Assembly: GCF_016584105.1 (NCBI RefSeq)
Contig: NZ_NRSM01000002.1
Coordinates: 124,001 to 188,000 of the forward strand
From: Ectothiorhodospira shaposhnikovii
GTDB lineage: Bacteria > Pseudomonadota > Gammaproteobacteria > Ectothiorhodospirales > Ectothiorhodospiraceae
Reading direction: 5' to 3'
DNA length: 64,000 bases
A program made the position numbers and the translations under genes. The notes beneath the pieces are model-generated. The model did not search any database, was not told the DNA's origin, and worked only from the letters and a program-made list of their open reading frames with translations. Below, piece by piece: positions 8,479-17,815 of this stretch. The first letter of the stretch is position 1; the number at the start of each line of letters is the position of its first letter.

Positions 8479-9084
8479 TCAGGCGTTGAATCGACGTCGC
8501 GCCGCGACGTAGAAGCCCACGCCGAAGATCCCCAGAATGTAGCCGATCCCGCCAAGGATGCTCTGCAGACCATGGTGCTCGCGGAGCGCCGTGATCTCGC
8601 GGCGCAGCGGGCGCAACTCGTCACGCACGATCTCGGCGATCAGGGCCCGTTGCGCCTCGCTTGATCCGCAACCGGGCAAGGGCAGCGCATCCACCTCCAG
8701 GGGCTGGGAGGTGGCCCCCTGCGCGGTAGCCCCCGGCGTGGGCGTGGGCGTGGCCGCTCCCACGCCGATGACCCTGGCCACCTCCTCGGCGGACATGGTC
8801 ACCCTGGCGACATGCCCGGCACCAAGATCGGCATGAAAGGTATGTGCGACGGGTTCGGTCGGTGTGAAGACGAAAAAACCCTCCTCGTCGGTGATGACCT
8901 CGCCCAATACCCCTCCATCGGGACCGGTGATGATGACCGTCTCGCCCACAGCCATCTTGCCATTGGAGAAGCCGATCTCCCCCTCAATGGCGCCACCGGA
9001 GGGAAAGACCGAGGCGAGGACACGGTGGGCGTGGACGGAGGAGGAAATCAGCGACAGGAAAACCAGCAGCAACAGTGCTCTCAT
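8479..9084 (-). CDS. cbiL: CbiL/NikL-type accessory component of metal ECF transporter
   Basis: 201 residues from the ATG at 9084, which overlaps the cbiM stop as ATGA. A signal peptide (RALLLLVFLSLISSSVHA) leads to a His-containing mature start (HRVLASVFPSGGAIEGE) and a small beta-rich periplasmic domain. A Thr-Pro repeat linker (TPTPTPG), a helix and one C-terminal membrane segment (SILGGIGYILGIFGVGFYVA) followed by RRR follow. This domain order is that of CbiL/NikL, an extra periplasmic component that replaces CbiN in some cobalt/nickel ECF systems. The frame is open far upstream to 9792, but that extension overlaps cbiM and was rejected. Confidence 0.8.
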   Translation of the reverse strand: MRALLLLVFLSLISSSVHAHRVLASVFPSGGAIEGEIGFSNGKMAVGETVIITGPDGGVLGEVITDEEGFFVFTPTEPVAHTFHADLGAGHVARVTMSAEEVARVIGVGAATPTPTPGATAQGATSQPLEVDALPLPGCGSSEAQRALIAEIVRDELRPLRREITALREHHGLQSILGGIGYILGIFGVGFYVAARRRFNA

Positions 9085-9695
9085 GGGCGCACACCTCCCG
9101 GGGCAAAGAGTTCGGGCTTGGCCTGCCGCACCAGCAGCACGGCGAAGGCGGTCAGGATGCCTTCGACGACCATGACCGGGATATGGGCAAAAAACACGAA
9201 TCCGACGGCAGGCAGATATTCCTCTCCCGTCAGGGCCAGTGACAGGCCGACGAAACCCGCCGTCGCGGCGATGGCGAAGGCTCCGCCAATCCCTGCCCAG
9301 ACGGCGCCTCTGACCACGGAACCGGAAGCGATCAGGCGCCCGAAAATAATGCCTGTAAGGACCGCCGGCATGGCAATGTTGAAAGTGTTGACGCCCAGCA
9401 CGGTGAGCCCGCCGAAACCGAAAAAGACGGCCTGCAGAACCAGCCCCACGAAAAGGGCCGGAAACGCGGCCCAGCCCAGCAGGAGACCGGCCAGACCGTT
9501 GAGGATCAGATGCACCGACGATGGCCCGATGGGGACGTGGATCAGCGACGCCACGAAGAAGGCCGCCGACAGGACTCCCGCCGTTGGAATACGCTCCAGT
9601 GTCAGCGTTCGAAGTCCCATGGCGATGCCACCGGCGGTGGCCACGGCACCGGCAATGACGACGGGACTGGACAAGGCACCATCGACGATGTGCAT
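9081..9695 (-). CDS. cbiM: ECF transporter substrate-binding S-component (cobalt)
   Basis: 204 residues with about six to seven membrane segments. It begins MHIVDGALS: the exposed N-terminal Met-His pair and following residues bind the metal ion in CbiM/NikM proteins, so the start at 9695 is fixed by the family. GPSSVHLILNGLAGLLLG in the middle holds a further conserved His-Leu-Ile pattern. CbiM and NikM are hard to separate by sequence, but the upstream cobalamin riboswitch makes cobalt supply for B12 the likely role. First full gene of a four-gene operon. Confidence 0.9.
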   Translation of the reverse strand: MHIVDGALSSPVVIAGAVATAGGIAMGLRTLTLERIPTAGVLSAAFFVASLIHVPIGPSSVHLILNGLAGLLLGWAAFPALFVGLVLQAVFFGFGGLTVLGVNTFNIAMPAVLTGIIFGRLIASGSVVRGAVWAGIGGAFAIAATAGFVGLSLALTGEEYLPAVGFVFFAHIPVMVVEGILTAFAVLLVRQAKPELFAPGGVRP

Positions 9696-9706
9696 GATTC
9701 CAGGCC

Positions 9707-9868
9707 CTATGGGAGATCGTGAGGACGGCGCCCGTCTTCACGCTGGGGGAGGTTGCCCGGCCCGGTAGCGACCAGGGACCGGAGCCCATCACCGAAGCGC
9801 CGACGGAACGCCCGCGGCAGGAAAGAACGGCCAGAGGCCGGCAGAGGATTTTTCATGGCTTTTTTCAT
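9707..9868 (-). CDS. Possible 53-codon leader ORF upstream of cbiM
   Basis: Between the riboswitch and cbiM the minus strand has ATG (9868) AAA AAA GCC ATG and a 53-codon frame ending in TAG at 9707, only 11 bases before the cbiM ATG. The predicted peptide is basic (RSFLPRAFRRRFGDGLRSL) with no signal peptide or family I recognise. The position suggests a leader peptide or translational coupling to cbiM. It may equally be chance, because the frame is short and lacks a clear ribosome site. Confidence 0.25.
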   Translation of the reverse strand: MKKAMKNPLPASGRSFLPRAFRRRFGDGLRSLVATGPGNLPQREDGRRPHDLP

Positions 9869-10011
9869 TTCCGTCCACGCGCCACACCCGGCACGCTGTC
9901 AGTCTGGACGGGGATCGGGGCATGGCCGGGGGCAGGACAAAAGCGCATGAATCTGCCAATCCAGGCCAGACGCCCATCCCGGCATCCGGTGGCACTCCCT
10001 GCGGGAGCGTG

Positions 10012-10165
10012 TCCGGCAGGTCTCCTGGCTCGCGGTTCATCGCCCGTGGCCGGCCTTCCCGGAAGTCTCCAGTGGCATTCCCGGCCCGGCTCGCCGCTTA
10101 CAGTTGCGGGGGCAGCTGCAGAATGGGTGCCATGCACCGCACTGCATTCCCTCTTTCACCCGACG
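10012..10165 (-). promoter_or_regulatory. Cobalamin riboswitch
   Basis: Read on the minus strand the region has the conserved parts of the B12 riboswitch in order: GGTGAAA with GGGAA near 10160, then GCTGCCCCCGCAACTGTAAG (the B12 box core), GCCACTGG, a GGGAAGG stretch and GAGCCAGGAGACCTGCC at the 3' side. In this family cobalamin binding normally shuts off uptake or synthesis genes. It sits about 315 bp upstream of cbiM and just after a sigma70-like promoter. Immediately 3' is a hairpin (about 9980-10017, CCGG..CTCCC gca GGGAG..CCGG) that could belong to the expression platform; no U-run follows, so control may be translational (inference). Confidence 0.93.
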
Positions 10166-10194
10166 CCGGAGCGTCAGGACCGGTCACGACCGGC

Positions 10195-10224
10195 ATTAGA
10201 CATGGGATATCGACGCGGCGTCAA
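10195..10224 (-). promoter_or_regulatory. Sigma70-like promoter of cbi operon
   Basis: On the minus strand TTGACG (10224-10219) and TCTAAT (10200-10195) are separated by 18 bases. Each matches the sigma70 consensus at five of six positions. Transcription would begin near 10188, just ahead of the conserved riboswitch core. Position relative to the riboswitch is the main support. Confidence 0.6.
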
Positions 10225-10302
10225 CTCTTGGTGATTCGGCGTCGTTCATCGTCGAAGACCTGCAAAGAAAGGCTGGATGCCACCCCGGGTTCAAGGGCTG
10301 CC

Positions 10303-13300
10303 TCATTCGCGCTCGCCGACGAGGGGCCTCTCGCTTGCCCTGCCCCGGAACCGGGGCACCACGACCTCCCATTGCGTACATTGAGTCATGGCACGAAACA
10401 CCTGTCCGGAATCTTCCCTGTAACGGGTCACAATCCCCGCAACCTCGCAGGCCTCGGGGTCGAACAGGCGATGGAATGCTTTCGCGGTACGACCCACCTG
10501 CTGGCCATGGCGATCCAATAGCGCGTAGCGATCACCATCCGGACACCATTGGAGCGGATCACCCGGTTCGAGCCTGCGTATCGCTTCGTGCACCGGCGCA
10601 TCCGGCCCCTGTCGACCGGCAAAGCCGATGTCGACATCCCCCAGGGCCAGTGTCTGGTAACGGACATCCAGGGTCGGGTCATGGCGCCCCTCGAAGCGGA
10701 AGGAACGCACGCACTCGCCAAGGGATGCTGTGAAGGGATTGCCGGGTCCGAAATCGCACAACGTCAGTGTTTGCTCTGCCCGGGTCATGCCCACGTAGTA
10801 AAGCCGACGGGCCTCCTCCATCTGTTCGCGCGACACGTCCCAGCATCCATCGAGCAGGACCACATGCCGGAACTCAAGCCCCTTGGCCGAATGGACCGTG
10901 CCAAGAAACAGCCCGGGCCGTACTTGCTGCCGGATCTCGCGGGCATAGTTGTAGAGCCAGTCGATCACGGTTGAGGGGGCAAGCTGACAATCCCCGTACT
11001 CGCCGACCAATTGCTCGAAAGCCGTATCGAAAAACCTGCCCCAGACCGGATCAAAAGTCAGTGTCCGGACCCGATCCCCCAGCGCCGCGGCAGTCAGCCA
11101 GGGCTCGGTGACAGCACGCAAATGGTCCACGAGGGCCACGAACGGGCGCAAGCGTACCAGCGGCAACGCGCCCTGCTTGTCCGCCGCCATGAAACACGCA
11201 ATTCCATTGCGCTCACACAACGCCTGTACAGGCCACAGGTAACGGTGGCTGCGCGCAAGCACGGCAAGCCCACGCCAATCGCTGCGCCGCTCCAGCGCCT
11301 GGAGTCGCGCCAGTTCCGCGATGGCCGCCTGGGCCTGCAGATTGCCGCACAAACGGTCTGACACGGGAAGTGTGATGCGCAGGACGCGGCCGTGCCGCTG
11401 CGCATCCATCCCTTCCCATTTCCCTCCTGCGGGCTCATCGGCACGGGCCTGGTTGATGCGGATCGGATGCTCGGCCTTGAGACGGGAAGCATTGGCCCCG
11501 ATCAAGCGATTGGCTGCAAGAATGATGGCACCGCTGGATCGGTAGTTTTCCACCAGATAGCTGACCTTCGCGCCGTATTCTTTGCAAAAGCTTTCGATAT
11601 GCCGGTTGCTGCCGCCGCGCCACTGGTAGATGTTCTGATCGTCGTCGCCCACGGCCAGAATACACAAGTCACCGTCATGATCTTCATGCCGCCTGGATAG
11701 CGCACTCACCAGCCGGTATTGGCGCTCGTCGATATCCTGATACTCATCCACGAGGATGTAGCGATAGCCCTGCAGCAAGCGTTCGCGCAAATCATCCTCA
11801 CCCTCAACGCAGGCACACCCCTCCAGCAGGTCCGCCGCGCGATCCAGGATGGCTTCGAGTTCGCCCGCCTCCACCGTGTCCCGCCGGTCAAAGCTTGAAC
11901 CGGTGAGTCGCATCGCCATGGCGTGATAGGTGAGCACGGTGAGCCCAATGGCATCGTTCCCCACCAGAGCAAGCAGACGCTGGCGAATCTCGTTGGCCGC
12001 ATGCCGGTTGAAAGTGAGGGCAATGATGGCCGTGGCGGGCACACGCCGCACCCGCAGCAGATAGGCGATACGATGAACAACCAACCGCGTCTTGCCCGAG
12101 CCCGGCCCCGCCAGGACCAGCCGGTTGTGATCCTGGTGGTCGGTGACGATGGCCTTCTGGGTGGCGTTGAGCGTATCAGTGATCGCTTTCCAGGAGGACT
12201 CGCTGGTGGAAAGCGACAGGATCTCGTCCTTGCCCTCGAAATACTTCCGCAAAAAATCCTCCTTGGTCTGCGTGAAGTAATGCATCACCAGACGCAGTGC
12301 ATCGGCCATCTCCTTCAGGGCGACCTCGGCATACTCTCGCATCACATGAACCTGGATGCGGCGCTCACGATAGTGTTCGTCCAGCCACCGATAGTCGTCC
12401 TTCAGATAGCGCTGCCCCTGTTTTTCCGGATTGATGACAATGGTCATCGCCCTGCGCATCACCGTCATGCCGTGGTTGAGGGTCAGCACTTCCTGGTTGT
12501 GCAGGTACAGCAGGACGTGCTCTATGGCCTTGCGACGCTGCTCCGGCTTGATGGTGGCGGCCAGTTCCAGGTCGTCCGTGAACAGCCGCATCAGTTCACC
12601 AAAGGTGGTCTGGACCAGTAAATCCTTGCCGCGCTGCCCGGGTGGCAACTTGGCGAGCACAAAAGGCAGCAGTACCGACGCGACGCGGTGACGCCTTTCA
12701 CCCAGCCCCTCGATCTGTGACCAGCGATATCCTCCGCGGATGCGCAGCTTGAGATGATCACGGTTGAATTGCTTGAGTTCGAAATTGCTACGTTGCTGGC
12801 TGTCGCCGTCACGGTCGAGGGCCAGACTGTGCAACAGGCGGGTAACGTGCAACGGTAATAAATCAGGCTGGTCACAGCGCTCGCGCAACATTGTCGTCAG
12901 CGAGGGCAGATTCAGATCCTGCCAACTGCCGTCGTCCCCGTCCGGTGCCAGCTCCCGCAGGGCCTTGAACACCCCCTTTTCCAGGGCGAAGGCATTCCTG
13001 AGGCGTTCGCTGGACGCCCCCGCGACACCATGGCGTAGATAGAGGGTGAGTTGCGAGTCGTTCTCCAGCAGACCCAGTGCCTCAAGCTGCCTGAGCGCGC
13101 CACTCACTTCCTCGTTCGTCTGCCCGGTGAGCATCATCAAACGATCGGTATCGATGCGCTCATCGGCGGCGGCCGAGTACAGATATCGCAGGATCGCGCG
13201 AAACTCCGCCAGCCTCCGTTGCGGCAATTGCGCATCGCACAGCCGCTTTTCGGCTTCCTCCTCGGTCAGGCACAGCCTGGCGGGAAAGACCCTCGTATGG

Positions 13301-15462
13301 TTTTCCTCGCGGCGGAGAAACTGCCTGCGTTCCAGCCAGGCAATGGCGGTGATTACCTTGGTCTCGGCGTCGCGGTCATCGGCCTCGAAGCTGGTATGCA
13401 CACCTTCGTCCTGCAGAATCTCACCCGCGGTGATCACCACGAGGCCACCCTTGCGCCTGGCCGCCTCATGGCGGAGCTTCTTGAGGATTTGCTGAATGTC
13501 CTTGTAGCCGAGCCGCGAGCGCTCACTGAGCCCGAACTGGGTTTCGATATCCCGCGGGTTGTAGAGCAGCACGCAGCGAGCCCTTGCCTGGTCCCGCCCG
13601 GCCCGACCGGCCTCCTGCAGATAATTTTCCAGCGAGCCGGGGATGTCTGCATGGATCACCAGCCGCACATCCGATTTGTCGACCCCCATCCCGAAGGCGT
13701 TGGTGGCCACGATCACCCGCAGGTGACCCCGGATGAAACTCTCCTGGATGTCCTTCTTTTCATGGGGTTGCAGGCCGGCATGAAAGGATTTGCAGGTCCA
13801 GTCCTGTCCAATCAGGAAGTCGGCCAGTGTTTCTGCCCTTTTCCGGCTGGAGACAAAGACCACCGCGCCGCCGTCGTGACCTTCGAGTTCATCGGTGAGC
13901 AATTGATGGGTGAGCGCAAACTTTTCACCCGCTTGCACCGGCAAGACCTCGAAATACAGATTGGGGCGCTCGGGCGTGCCGATGAACGACGTGAAGCGCA
14001 CGCCAAGCTCATCAAGGAAATGCTTGCGGATGTCATCCAGCACATCCAGCTTGGCGGTGGCGGTGAAACACCCGATCGGCGCAAGCTCGCCGTCCCCGGT
14101 AAATTCCCGAATGAAGCGCGCCACGTACAGGTAATCCGGCCGAAAGTCATTGCCCCACTTGGAAAAACAGTGTGCCTCGTCGAAAATCCAGGCACCGACC
14201 TGCCGATTCGCGATGGCCTTGCGAAAGGCCGTGTTGCGGAATTGCTCGGGTGACACCAGCAACATGCCAACGTCACCCAGCTGGATCTTCTCCAGCACGT
14301 CCGAGCGCTCCGGCATGGTCAGCAGCCCGTTCAACGCCGCGGCACACTGCACGTTGCGGCCGAGCAGGCCGTCCACCTGATCCTTCATCAGCGATTGCAA
14401 CGGTGAGACGATGACCGTCAGGCTGCCGTTGCGATGGTAGCGATTGAGTGCCGGCAGTTGGTAGCAGAGGGACTTCCCACCGCCGGTGGCCAGCACCGCC
14501 AGCACCGACTGGCCACGCATGCCGGCCAGTACGATGTCATGTTGCATGCTCTGGCCAGGCGCCTCGTTGCGAAAATCATCGAAACCGAAGTAGTGCCGCA
14601 GCACCCGCCGAGGATCATGGGTGGTGCGACAGTAGCTGCAGGCCGGATCATCGCAGGGTTGGTCCCGCAACTGGGCTATCAGCTGCCCCACGGCGGGAAA
14701 TTGATGCCGCACCCAGGGCGCGAGCACCGAATTGCCACCCGACACCCGCAGCCAGGCCAGCACATAGGCGATCGGACAGTGGCATTCCTGTCGTCGCAGA
14801 TCCTGCTCCATGAGAGCCGTCAGCCGAACACGACAGACCTTGAGTTCCCGGCCCAGCCCCCCGTCGGTCTCCGCCAGCAGCGACGGCAGACACCTGGCCA
14901 CCGACTCGATGGACATCGGCGCCTGCCGGGTCAGGGAAAACAGAAAATTGCCCAGACCAGGCCCGGGCTGCGGTGCGATCAGGGCCTGATAGCAACGCAA
15001 TTCTTCGGCATTGACCTCGTAAAGCCGTTCAAAGGCGACTTTCTGGTCCCCGAAGAGCGTGAGCGTGGAACGGCAATCCGCCAGGGGCGAGTTCAGGCTG
15101 TCGCGGATCAGCTTGTAGTCCTTGATCAGCCGGTGGTAGGGGTTCTGCGGGAATGCCAACGGCGACAGGTACAGCGTGTCGATGACCGGTAGCTGCATCA
15201 GCCCGGAATCCGGGGCCACCGCCTGCAGCAATGGTATGTCATGGGCCTGGATGTTGTGACCGAGAACGAAACTGGCCCCGTCACACATCGCTTCGAGTTG
15301 CGCGAGCGAGGCTTCGAGCCGGGGGCCCGTGTTCACCTCCAGCGTTGCGCCGGTATCGGGTCGCAGGGCACCGATCTTGATGATTTCCGGGCCATCACCG
15401 CCCTTGCGCGGAACGGTTTCCAGATCGAAGATCAGGCATTTGGGTTGCGGCGTCTGTGCCAT
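10303..15462 (-). CDS. DEDD exonuclease-RecQ-UvrD fusion helicase
   Basis: 1719 residues with three joined parts. Residues 1-~180 are a DnaQ-like DEDD exonuclease: FDLET (Asp13, Glu15), GHNIQAHD (Asp75) and LADCRSTL (Asp129), with Asn124 where DEDDh enzymes usually have His. A Cys cluster (C270-x4-C275-x2-C278) precedes an SF2 RecQ helicase: ATGGGKS 325-331, DEAH 428-431, QEAGRAGRD 616-624. Residues ~1095-1600 are an SF1 UvrD-like helicase: AGPGSGKT 1118-1125, DEYQD 1239-1243, VHSAKGLEF 1523-1531, YVGMTRA 1556-1562. Both ATPases look intact. Expected role is DNA repair or restart, possibly defence; unproven. It follows purE-purK-methyltransferase with 22 bp spacing, so it may be cotranscribed. 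Confidence 0.9.
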   Translation of the reverse strand: MAQTPQPKCLIFDLETVPRKGGDGPEIIKIGALRPDTGATLEVNTGPRLEASLAQLEAMCDGASFVLGHNIQAHDIPLLQAVAPDSGLMQLPVIDTLYLSPLAFPQNPYHRLIKDYKLIRDSLNSPLADCRSTLTLFGDQKVAFERLYEVNAEELRCYQALIAPQPGPGLGNFLFSLTRQAPMSIESVARCLPSLLAETDGGLGRELKVCRVRLTALMEQDLRRQECHCPIAYVLAWLRVSGGNSVLAPWVRHQFPAVGQLIAQLRDQPCDDPACSYCRTTHDPRRVLRHYFGFDDFRNEAPGQSMQHDIVLAGMRGQSVLAVLATGGGKSLCYQLPALNRYHRNGSLTVIVSPLQSLMKDQVDGLLGRNVQCAAALNGLLTMPERSDVLEKIQLGDVGMLLVSPEQFRNTAFRKAIANRQVGAWIFDEAHCFSKWGNDFRPDYLYVARFIREFTGDGELAPIGCFTATAKLDVLDDIRKHFLDELGVRFTSFIGTPERPNLYFEVLPVQAGEKFALTHQLLTDELEGHDGGAVVFVSSRKRAETLADFLIGQDWTCKSFHAGLQPHEKKDIQESFIRGHLRVIVATNAFGMGVDKSDVRLVIHADIPGSLENYLQEAGRAGRDQARARCVLLYNPRDIETQFGLSERSRLGYKDIQQILKKLRHEAARRKGGLVVITAGEILQDEGVHTSFEADDRDAETKVITAIAWLERRQFLRREENHTRVFPARLCLTEEEAEKRLCDAQLPQRRLAEFRAILRYLYSAAADERIDTDRLMMLTGQTNEEVSGALRQLEALGLLENDSQLTLYLRHGVAGASSERLRNAFALEKGVFKALRELAPDGDDGSWQDLNLPSLTTMLRERCDQPDLLPLHVTRLLHSLALDRDGDSQQRSNFELKQFNRDHLKLRIRGGYRWSQIEGLGERRHRVASVLLPFVLAKLPPGQRGKDLLVQTTFGELMRLFTDDLELAATIKPEQRRKAIEHVLLYLHNQEVLTLNHGMTVMRRAMTIVINPEKQGQRYLKDDYRWLDEHYRERRIQVHVMREYAEVALKEMADALRLVMHYFTQTKEDFLRKYFEGKDEILSLSTSESSWKAITDTLNATQKAIVTDHQDHNRLVLAGPGSGKTRLVVHRIAYLLRVRRVPATAIIALTFNRHAANEIRQRLLALVGNDAIGLTVLTYHAMAMRLTGSSFDRRDTVEAGELEAILDRAADLLEGCACVEGEDDLRERLLQGYRYILVDEYQDIDERQYRLVSALSRRHEDHDGDLCILAVGDDDQNIYQWRGGSNRHIESFCKEYGAKVSYLVENYRSSGAIILAANRLIGANASRLKAEHPIRINQARADEPAGGKWEGMDAQRHGRVLRITLPVSDRLCGNLQAQAAIAELARLQALERRSDWRGLAVLARSHRYLWPVQALCERNGIACFMAADKQGALPLVRLRPFVALVDHLRAVTEPWLTAAALGDRVRTLTFDPVWGRFFDTAFEQLVGEYGDCQLAPSTVIDWLYNYAREIRQQVRPGLFLGTVHSAKGLEFRHVVLLDGCWDVSREQMEEARRLYYVGMTRAEQTLTLCDFGPGNPFTASLGECVRSFRFEGRHDPTLDVRYQTLALGDVDIGFAGRQGPDAPVHEAIRRLEPGDPLQWCPDGDRYALLDRHGQQVGRTAKAFHRLFDPEACEVAGIVTRYREDSGQVFRAMTQCTQWEVVVPRFRGRASERPLVGERE

Positions 15463-15484
15463 CCGGTGGTCTTTCGCGCGCGCT

Positions 15485-16075
15485 TCATTCGGGCTTGACG
15501 GCCATGGCCACCGTGTATTCCCGCCCCTGCTTGACCTTGTCGTAGTTGCCGAAGACCTCCTTGAAGGCCCGCTCGATGAATCGCCGCAACCCGGTGATGG
15601 TCACCACATAGATCCGGCCGCCGGGGTGCATGTGGTTCAGGGCGTCATACAGGTACAGGTACAGCATTTCCTTGCCCACCTTGGCCGGCAGATTGGAGGT
15701 CACCAGATGGAAGCGGCGATCGCCGACGGTGGAAAAGCCGTTGCTCAGGAAGGCCTCGGTGTTGGTGATGCCGTTCAGGCGGGCATTCCTTGCCGCATAC
15801 TCCACCGCGACGAAGTCCTTGTCCACCAGGCAGGTATGCCCCCGGGGCGCCAGGCGGGCCAGGGTCAGGCCGATGGGGCCGTAGCCGCAACCCAGGTCCA
15901 GGCAGTCATCGGCCTCGTTCACCTCGATGAAGTCCAGCAGCAGACGGGTGCCGGCATCAATACCCCGGGGCGAAAACAGCCCCCAGGTGGTGTGGAAATT
16001 CAGGGGCTGGCCCCGCAGGGTGTCGGCAAAGACGATGTCTTCCCGCAGGGAGCGGATGTAGGTATCACGTTCCAT
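15485..16075 (-). CDS. Class I SAM methyltransferase (RsmC-like)
   Basis: 196 residues with a Rossmann methyltransferase core: motif I LDLGCGYGPIGLTLA near residue 60, an acidic end of strand 2 (VDKDFVAVEYA) and motif IV as SNLPAK. RsmC/RlmG-type rRNA guanine N2-methyltransferases normally show NPP[FW] at motif IV; NLPA here is a divergent version seen in the 'methyltransferase small domain' group. The N-terminal stretch LNFHTTWGLFSPRGID also fits this group (F-S-x-x-x-I-D). The substrate is probably rRNA but cannot be assigned. It starts 3 bp after the purK stop. Confidence 0.8.
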   Translation of the reverse strand: MERDTYIRSLREDIVFADTLRGQPLNFHTTWGLFSPRGIDAGTRLLLDFIEVNEADDCLDLGCGYGPIGLTLARLAPRGHTCLVDKDFVAVEYAARNARLNGITNTEAFLSNGFSTVGDRRFHLVTSNLPAKVGKEMLYLYLYDALNHMHPGGRIYVVTITGLRRFIERAFKEVFGNYDKVKQGREYTVAMAVKPE

Positions 16076-16078
16076 GGG

Positions 16079-17212
16079 TCAGCACCCCGGTTCCAGCGCG
16101 GCAAACAGGATCTCGGCATCGGCGATGGCCTTTTCCGGATCATCGTCCAGCACACAGTAATGGCCCATCTTGCGGCCGGGCCGGGCCTCGTTCTTGCCGT
16201 AGAGGTGCAGTTTGACGCCAGGATGGTCCAGCAATTCCGCCCAGCGGGGCTCCCCCCCGGCCCACAGGTCGCCCAGCAGATTCACCATCACCACCGGTGA
16301 CAGCAACCGGGTACCGCCGAAGGGTAGCCCGCAGACCGCCCTCACCTGCTGCTCGAACTGGGAGGTGACACAGGCGTCCAGGGTGTAATGGCCACTGTTA
16401 TGGGGACGGGGCGCGATCTCGTTCACCCGCAGCTCGCCGGCCGTGGTGATGAAGAACTCCACCGCCATTACACCGCAGTAATCCAGGGCATCGGCCAGAT
16501 GGGTGGCGGCGCAGCGGGCCGCCTCGGCCATTTCTTCGGAGATGCGCGCCGGCACGATGCTCATGTGCAGGATGCCGTGCCGGTGGATATTCTCGGCCAC
16601 GGGGTAGCAGAGGGTTTCGCCCTCGGCACTGCGGGCCAGCACCACGGAGATCTCCCGCTCCAGATCAAGACGGCGCTCCAGCACACAGGGCACCTGCCCC
16701 ATCTGCTCGAAGGCATCACGGGCCGCCTGCGCCGAATTCACGCCGATCTGGCCCTTGCCGTCATACCCCAGCGCAGCACGCTTGAGGATGGCCGGTCCAC
16801 CCACGGCCGCAAAGGCCGGCTCGACCTCGTCCAGGGCCGTCACCACCCGGAAAGGGGCCGTATCCAGGCCACAGGACTGGATCATGGTCTTTTCCCGCGC
16901 CCGATCCTGGGTACGCTCCAAGGCCTCGGCACCGGGACGCACCGGAATGAAACCGGCCAGGGTGCGCAGGGTGTCCGCCGGGATGTTCTCGAACTCGGTG
17001 GTGACGACGGCACAGCGGGTGGCCATCTGCTCCAGCGCCCAGGCATCCCCGTAGGCGGCATGCAGATGCTCGTCGGCCATGCGGCCGGCGGGGCTGCCGG
17101 TGTCCGGGTCCAGCACCAGCACCCGGTAACCCAGGGTACGGGCGGCTACGGTGAACATGCGGCCCAACTGGCCGCCTCCCAGCATTCCCAGTGTATTACC
17201 CGGCAGGATCAT
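16079..17212 (-). CDS. purK: N5-carboxyaminoimidazole ribonucleotide synthase
   Basis: 377-residue ATP-grasp enzyme. The N terminus [11 protein letters not shown], the VTTEFENI loop, [12 protein letters not shown] in the ATP-binding domain and [17 protein letters not shown] with SQFEQQ identify PurK. It converts AIR, bicarbonate and ATP to N5-CAIR in purine synthesis and hands the product to PurE. The ATG overlaps the purE stop by 4 bp, so the two are translationally coupled. Length is normal. Confidence 0.96.
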   Translation of the reverse strand: MILPGNTLGMLGGGQLGRMFTVAARTLGYRVLVLDPDTGSPAGRMADEHLHAAYGDAWALEQMATRCAVVTTEFENIPADTLRTLAGFIPVRPGAEALERTQDRAREKTMIQSCGLDTAPFRVVTALDEVEPAFAAVGGPAILKRAALGYDGKGQIGVNSAQAARDAFEQMGQVPCVLERRLDLEREISVVLARSAEGETLCYPVAENIHRHGILHMSIVPARISEEMAEAARCAATHLADALDYCGVMAVEFFITTAGELRVNEIAPRPHNSGHYTLDACVTSQFEQQVRAVCGLPFGGTRLLSPVVMVNLLGDLWAGGEPRWAELLDHPGVKLHLYGKNEARPGRKMGHYCVLDDDPEKAIADAEILFAALEPGC

Positions 17213-17709
17213 GACGGTTCAGACAGGCTCATGGCCAGCACCGAGTCGCGCTGGCGACAACGGAACTGCTCCAGTTGATCGGCAAGGGCAGGGTTCTGGT
17301 TGGCCAGCATGGCCACCGCGAACAGACCCGCGTTGGCGGCCCCGGCCTCGCCGATGGCGAAGGTGGCCACGGGAATGCCCTTGGGCATCTGCACAATGGA
17401 CAGCAGCGAATCCTGTCCATTGAGATACCGGGACGGCACGGGCACGCCCAGCACCGGCAGGGTAGTCTTGGACGCCAGCATGCCCGGCAGGTGAGCGGCA
17501 CCGCCGGCGCCGGCGATGATGCAGCGGATACCCCGCGCAGCCGCCTGTTCGGCATACTCGAACAACAGGTCAGGAGTGCGGTGGGCCGAGACCACGCGGG
17601 CCTCGAAGGGCACACCGAAGTCTTCCAGTTGCGCGGCGGCGTGCTGCATCACGGGCCAGTCGCTCTGACTGCCCATGACCACGCCTACGAGAGGGGATTG
17701 ATTTTTCAT
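17209..17709 (-). CDS. purE: N5-CAIR mutase
   Basis: 166 residues. [14 protein letters not shown] near the start, SAHRTPDLL, and [17 protein letters not shown] are the PurE signature segments that bind the carboxyaminoimidazole ribonucleotide. It moves the carboxylate from N5 to C4 to give CAIR. It is the first gene of purE-purK-methyltransferase-helicase and is divergent from purC, 106 bp away. That intergenic space would be where a purine-responsive operator might lie, but I did not find a clear PurR box. Confidence 0.96.
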   Translation of the reverse strand: MKNQSPLVGVVMGSQSDWPVMQHAAAQLEDFGVPFEARVVSAHRTPDLLFEYAEQAAARGIRCIIAGAGGAAHLPGMLASKTTLPVLGVPVPSRYLNGQDSLLSIVQMPKGIPVATFAIGEAGAANAGLFAVAMLANQNPALADQLEQFRCRQRDSVLAMSLSEPS

Positions 17710-17815
17710 CGGCGAAGCTTAAGTGAAGCGGCCATGGGGGACAAGTTCACAGGGTGTGAAAGCCCCTGTCTATAGTAGAATGGCCGATTGTTCAGCCATT
17801 TTTCGGTAGCCTGCC

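Noticed and set aside
9085-9792. Upstream extension of the cbiL frame
   Set aside because: It overlaps all of cbiM and lacks family residues; a signal peptide starts at 9084.
9789-10040. 83-codon minus-strand frame beginning inside the riboswitch
   Set aside because: Its first codons are the conserved 3' part of the B12 riboswitch.
17710-17815. PurR operator between purE and purC
   Set aside because: No convincing 16-bp palindromic box could be found by eye.
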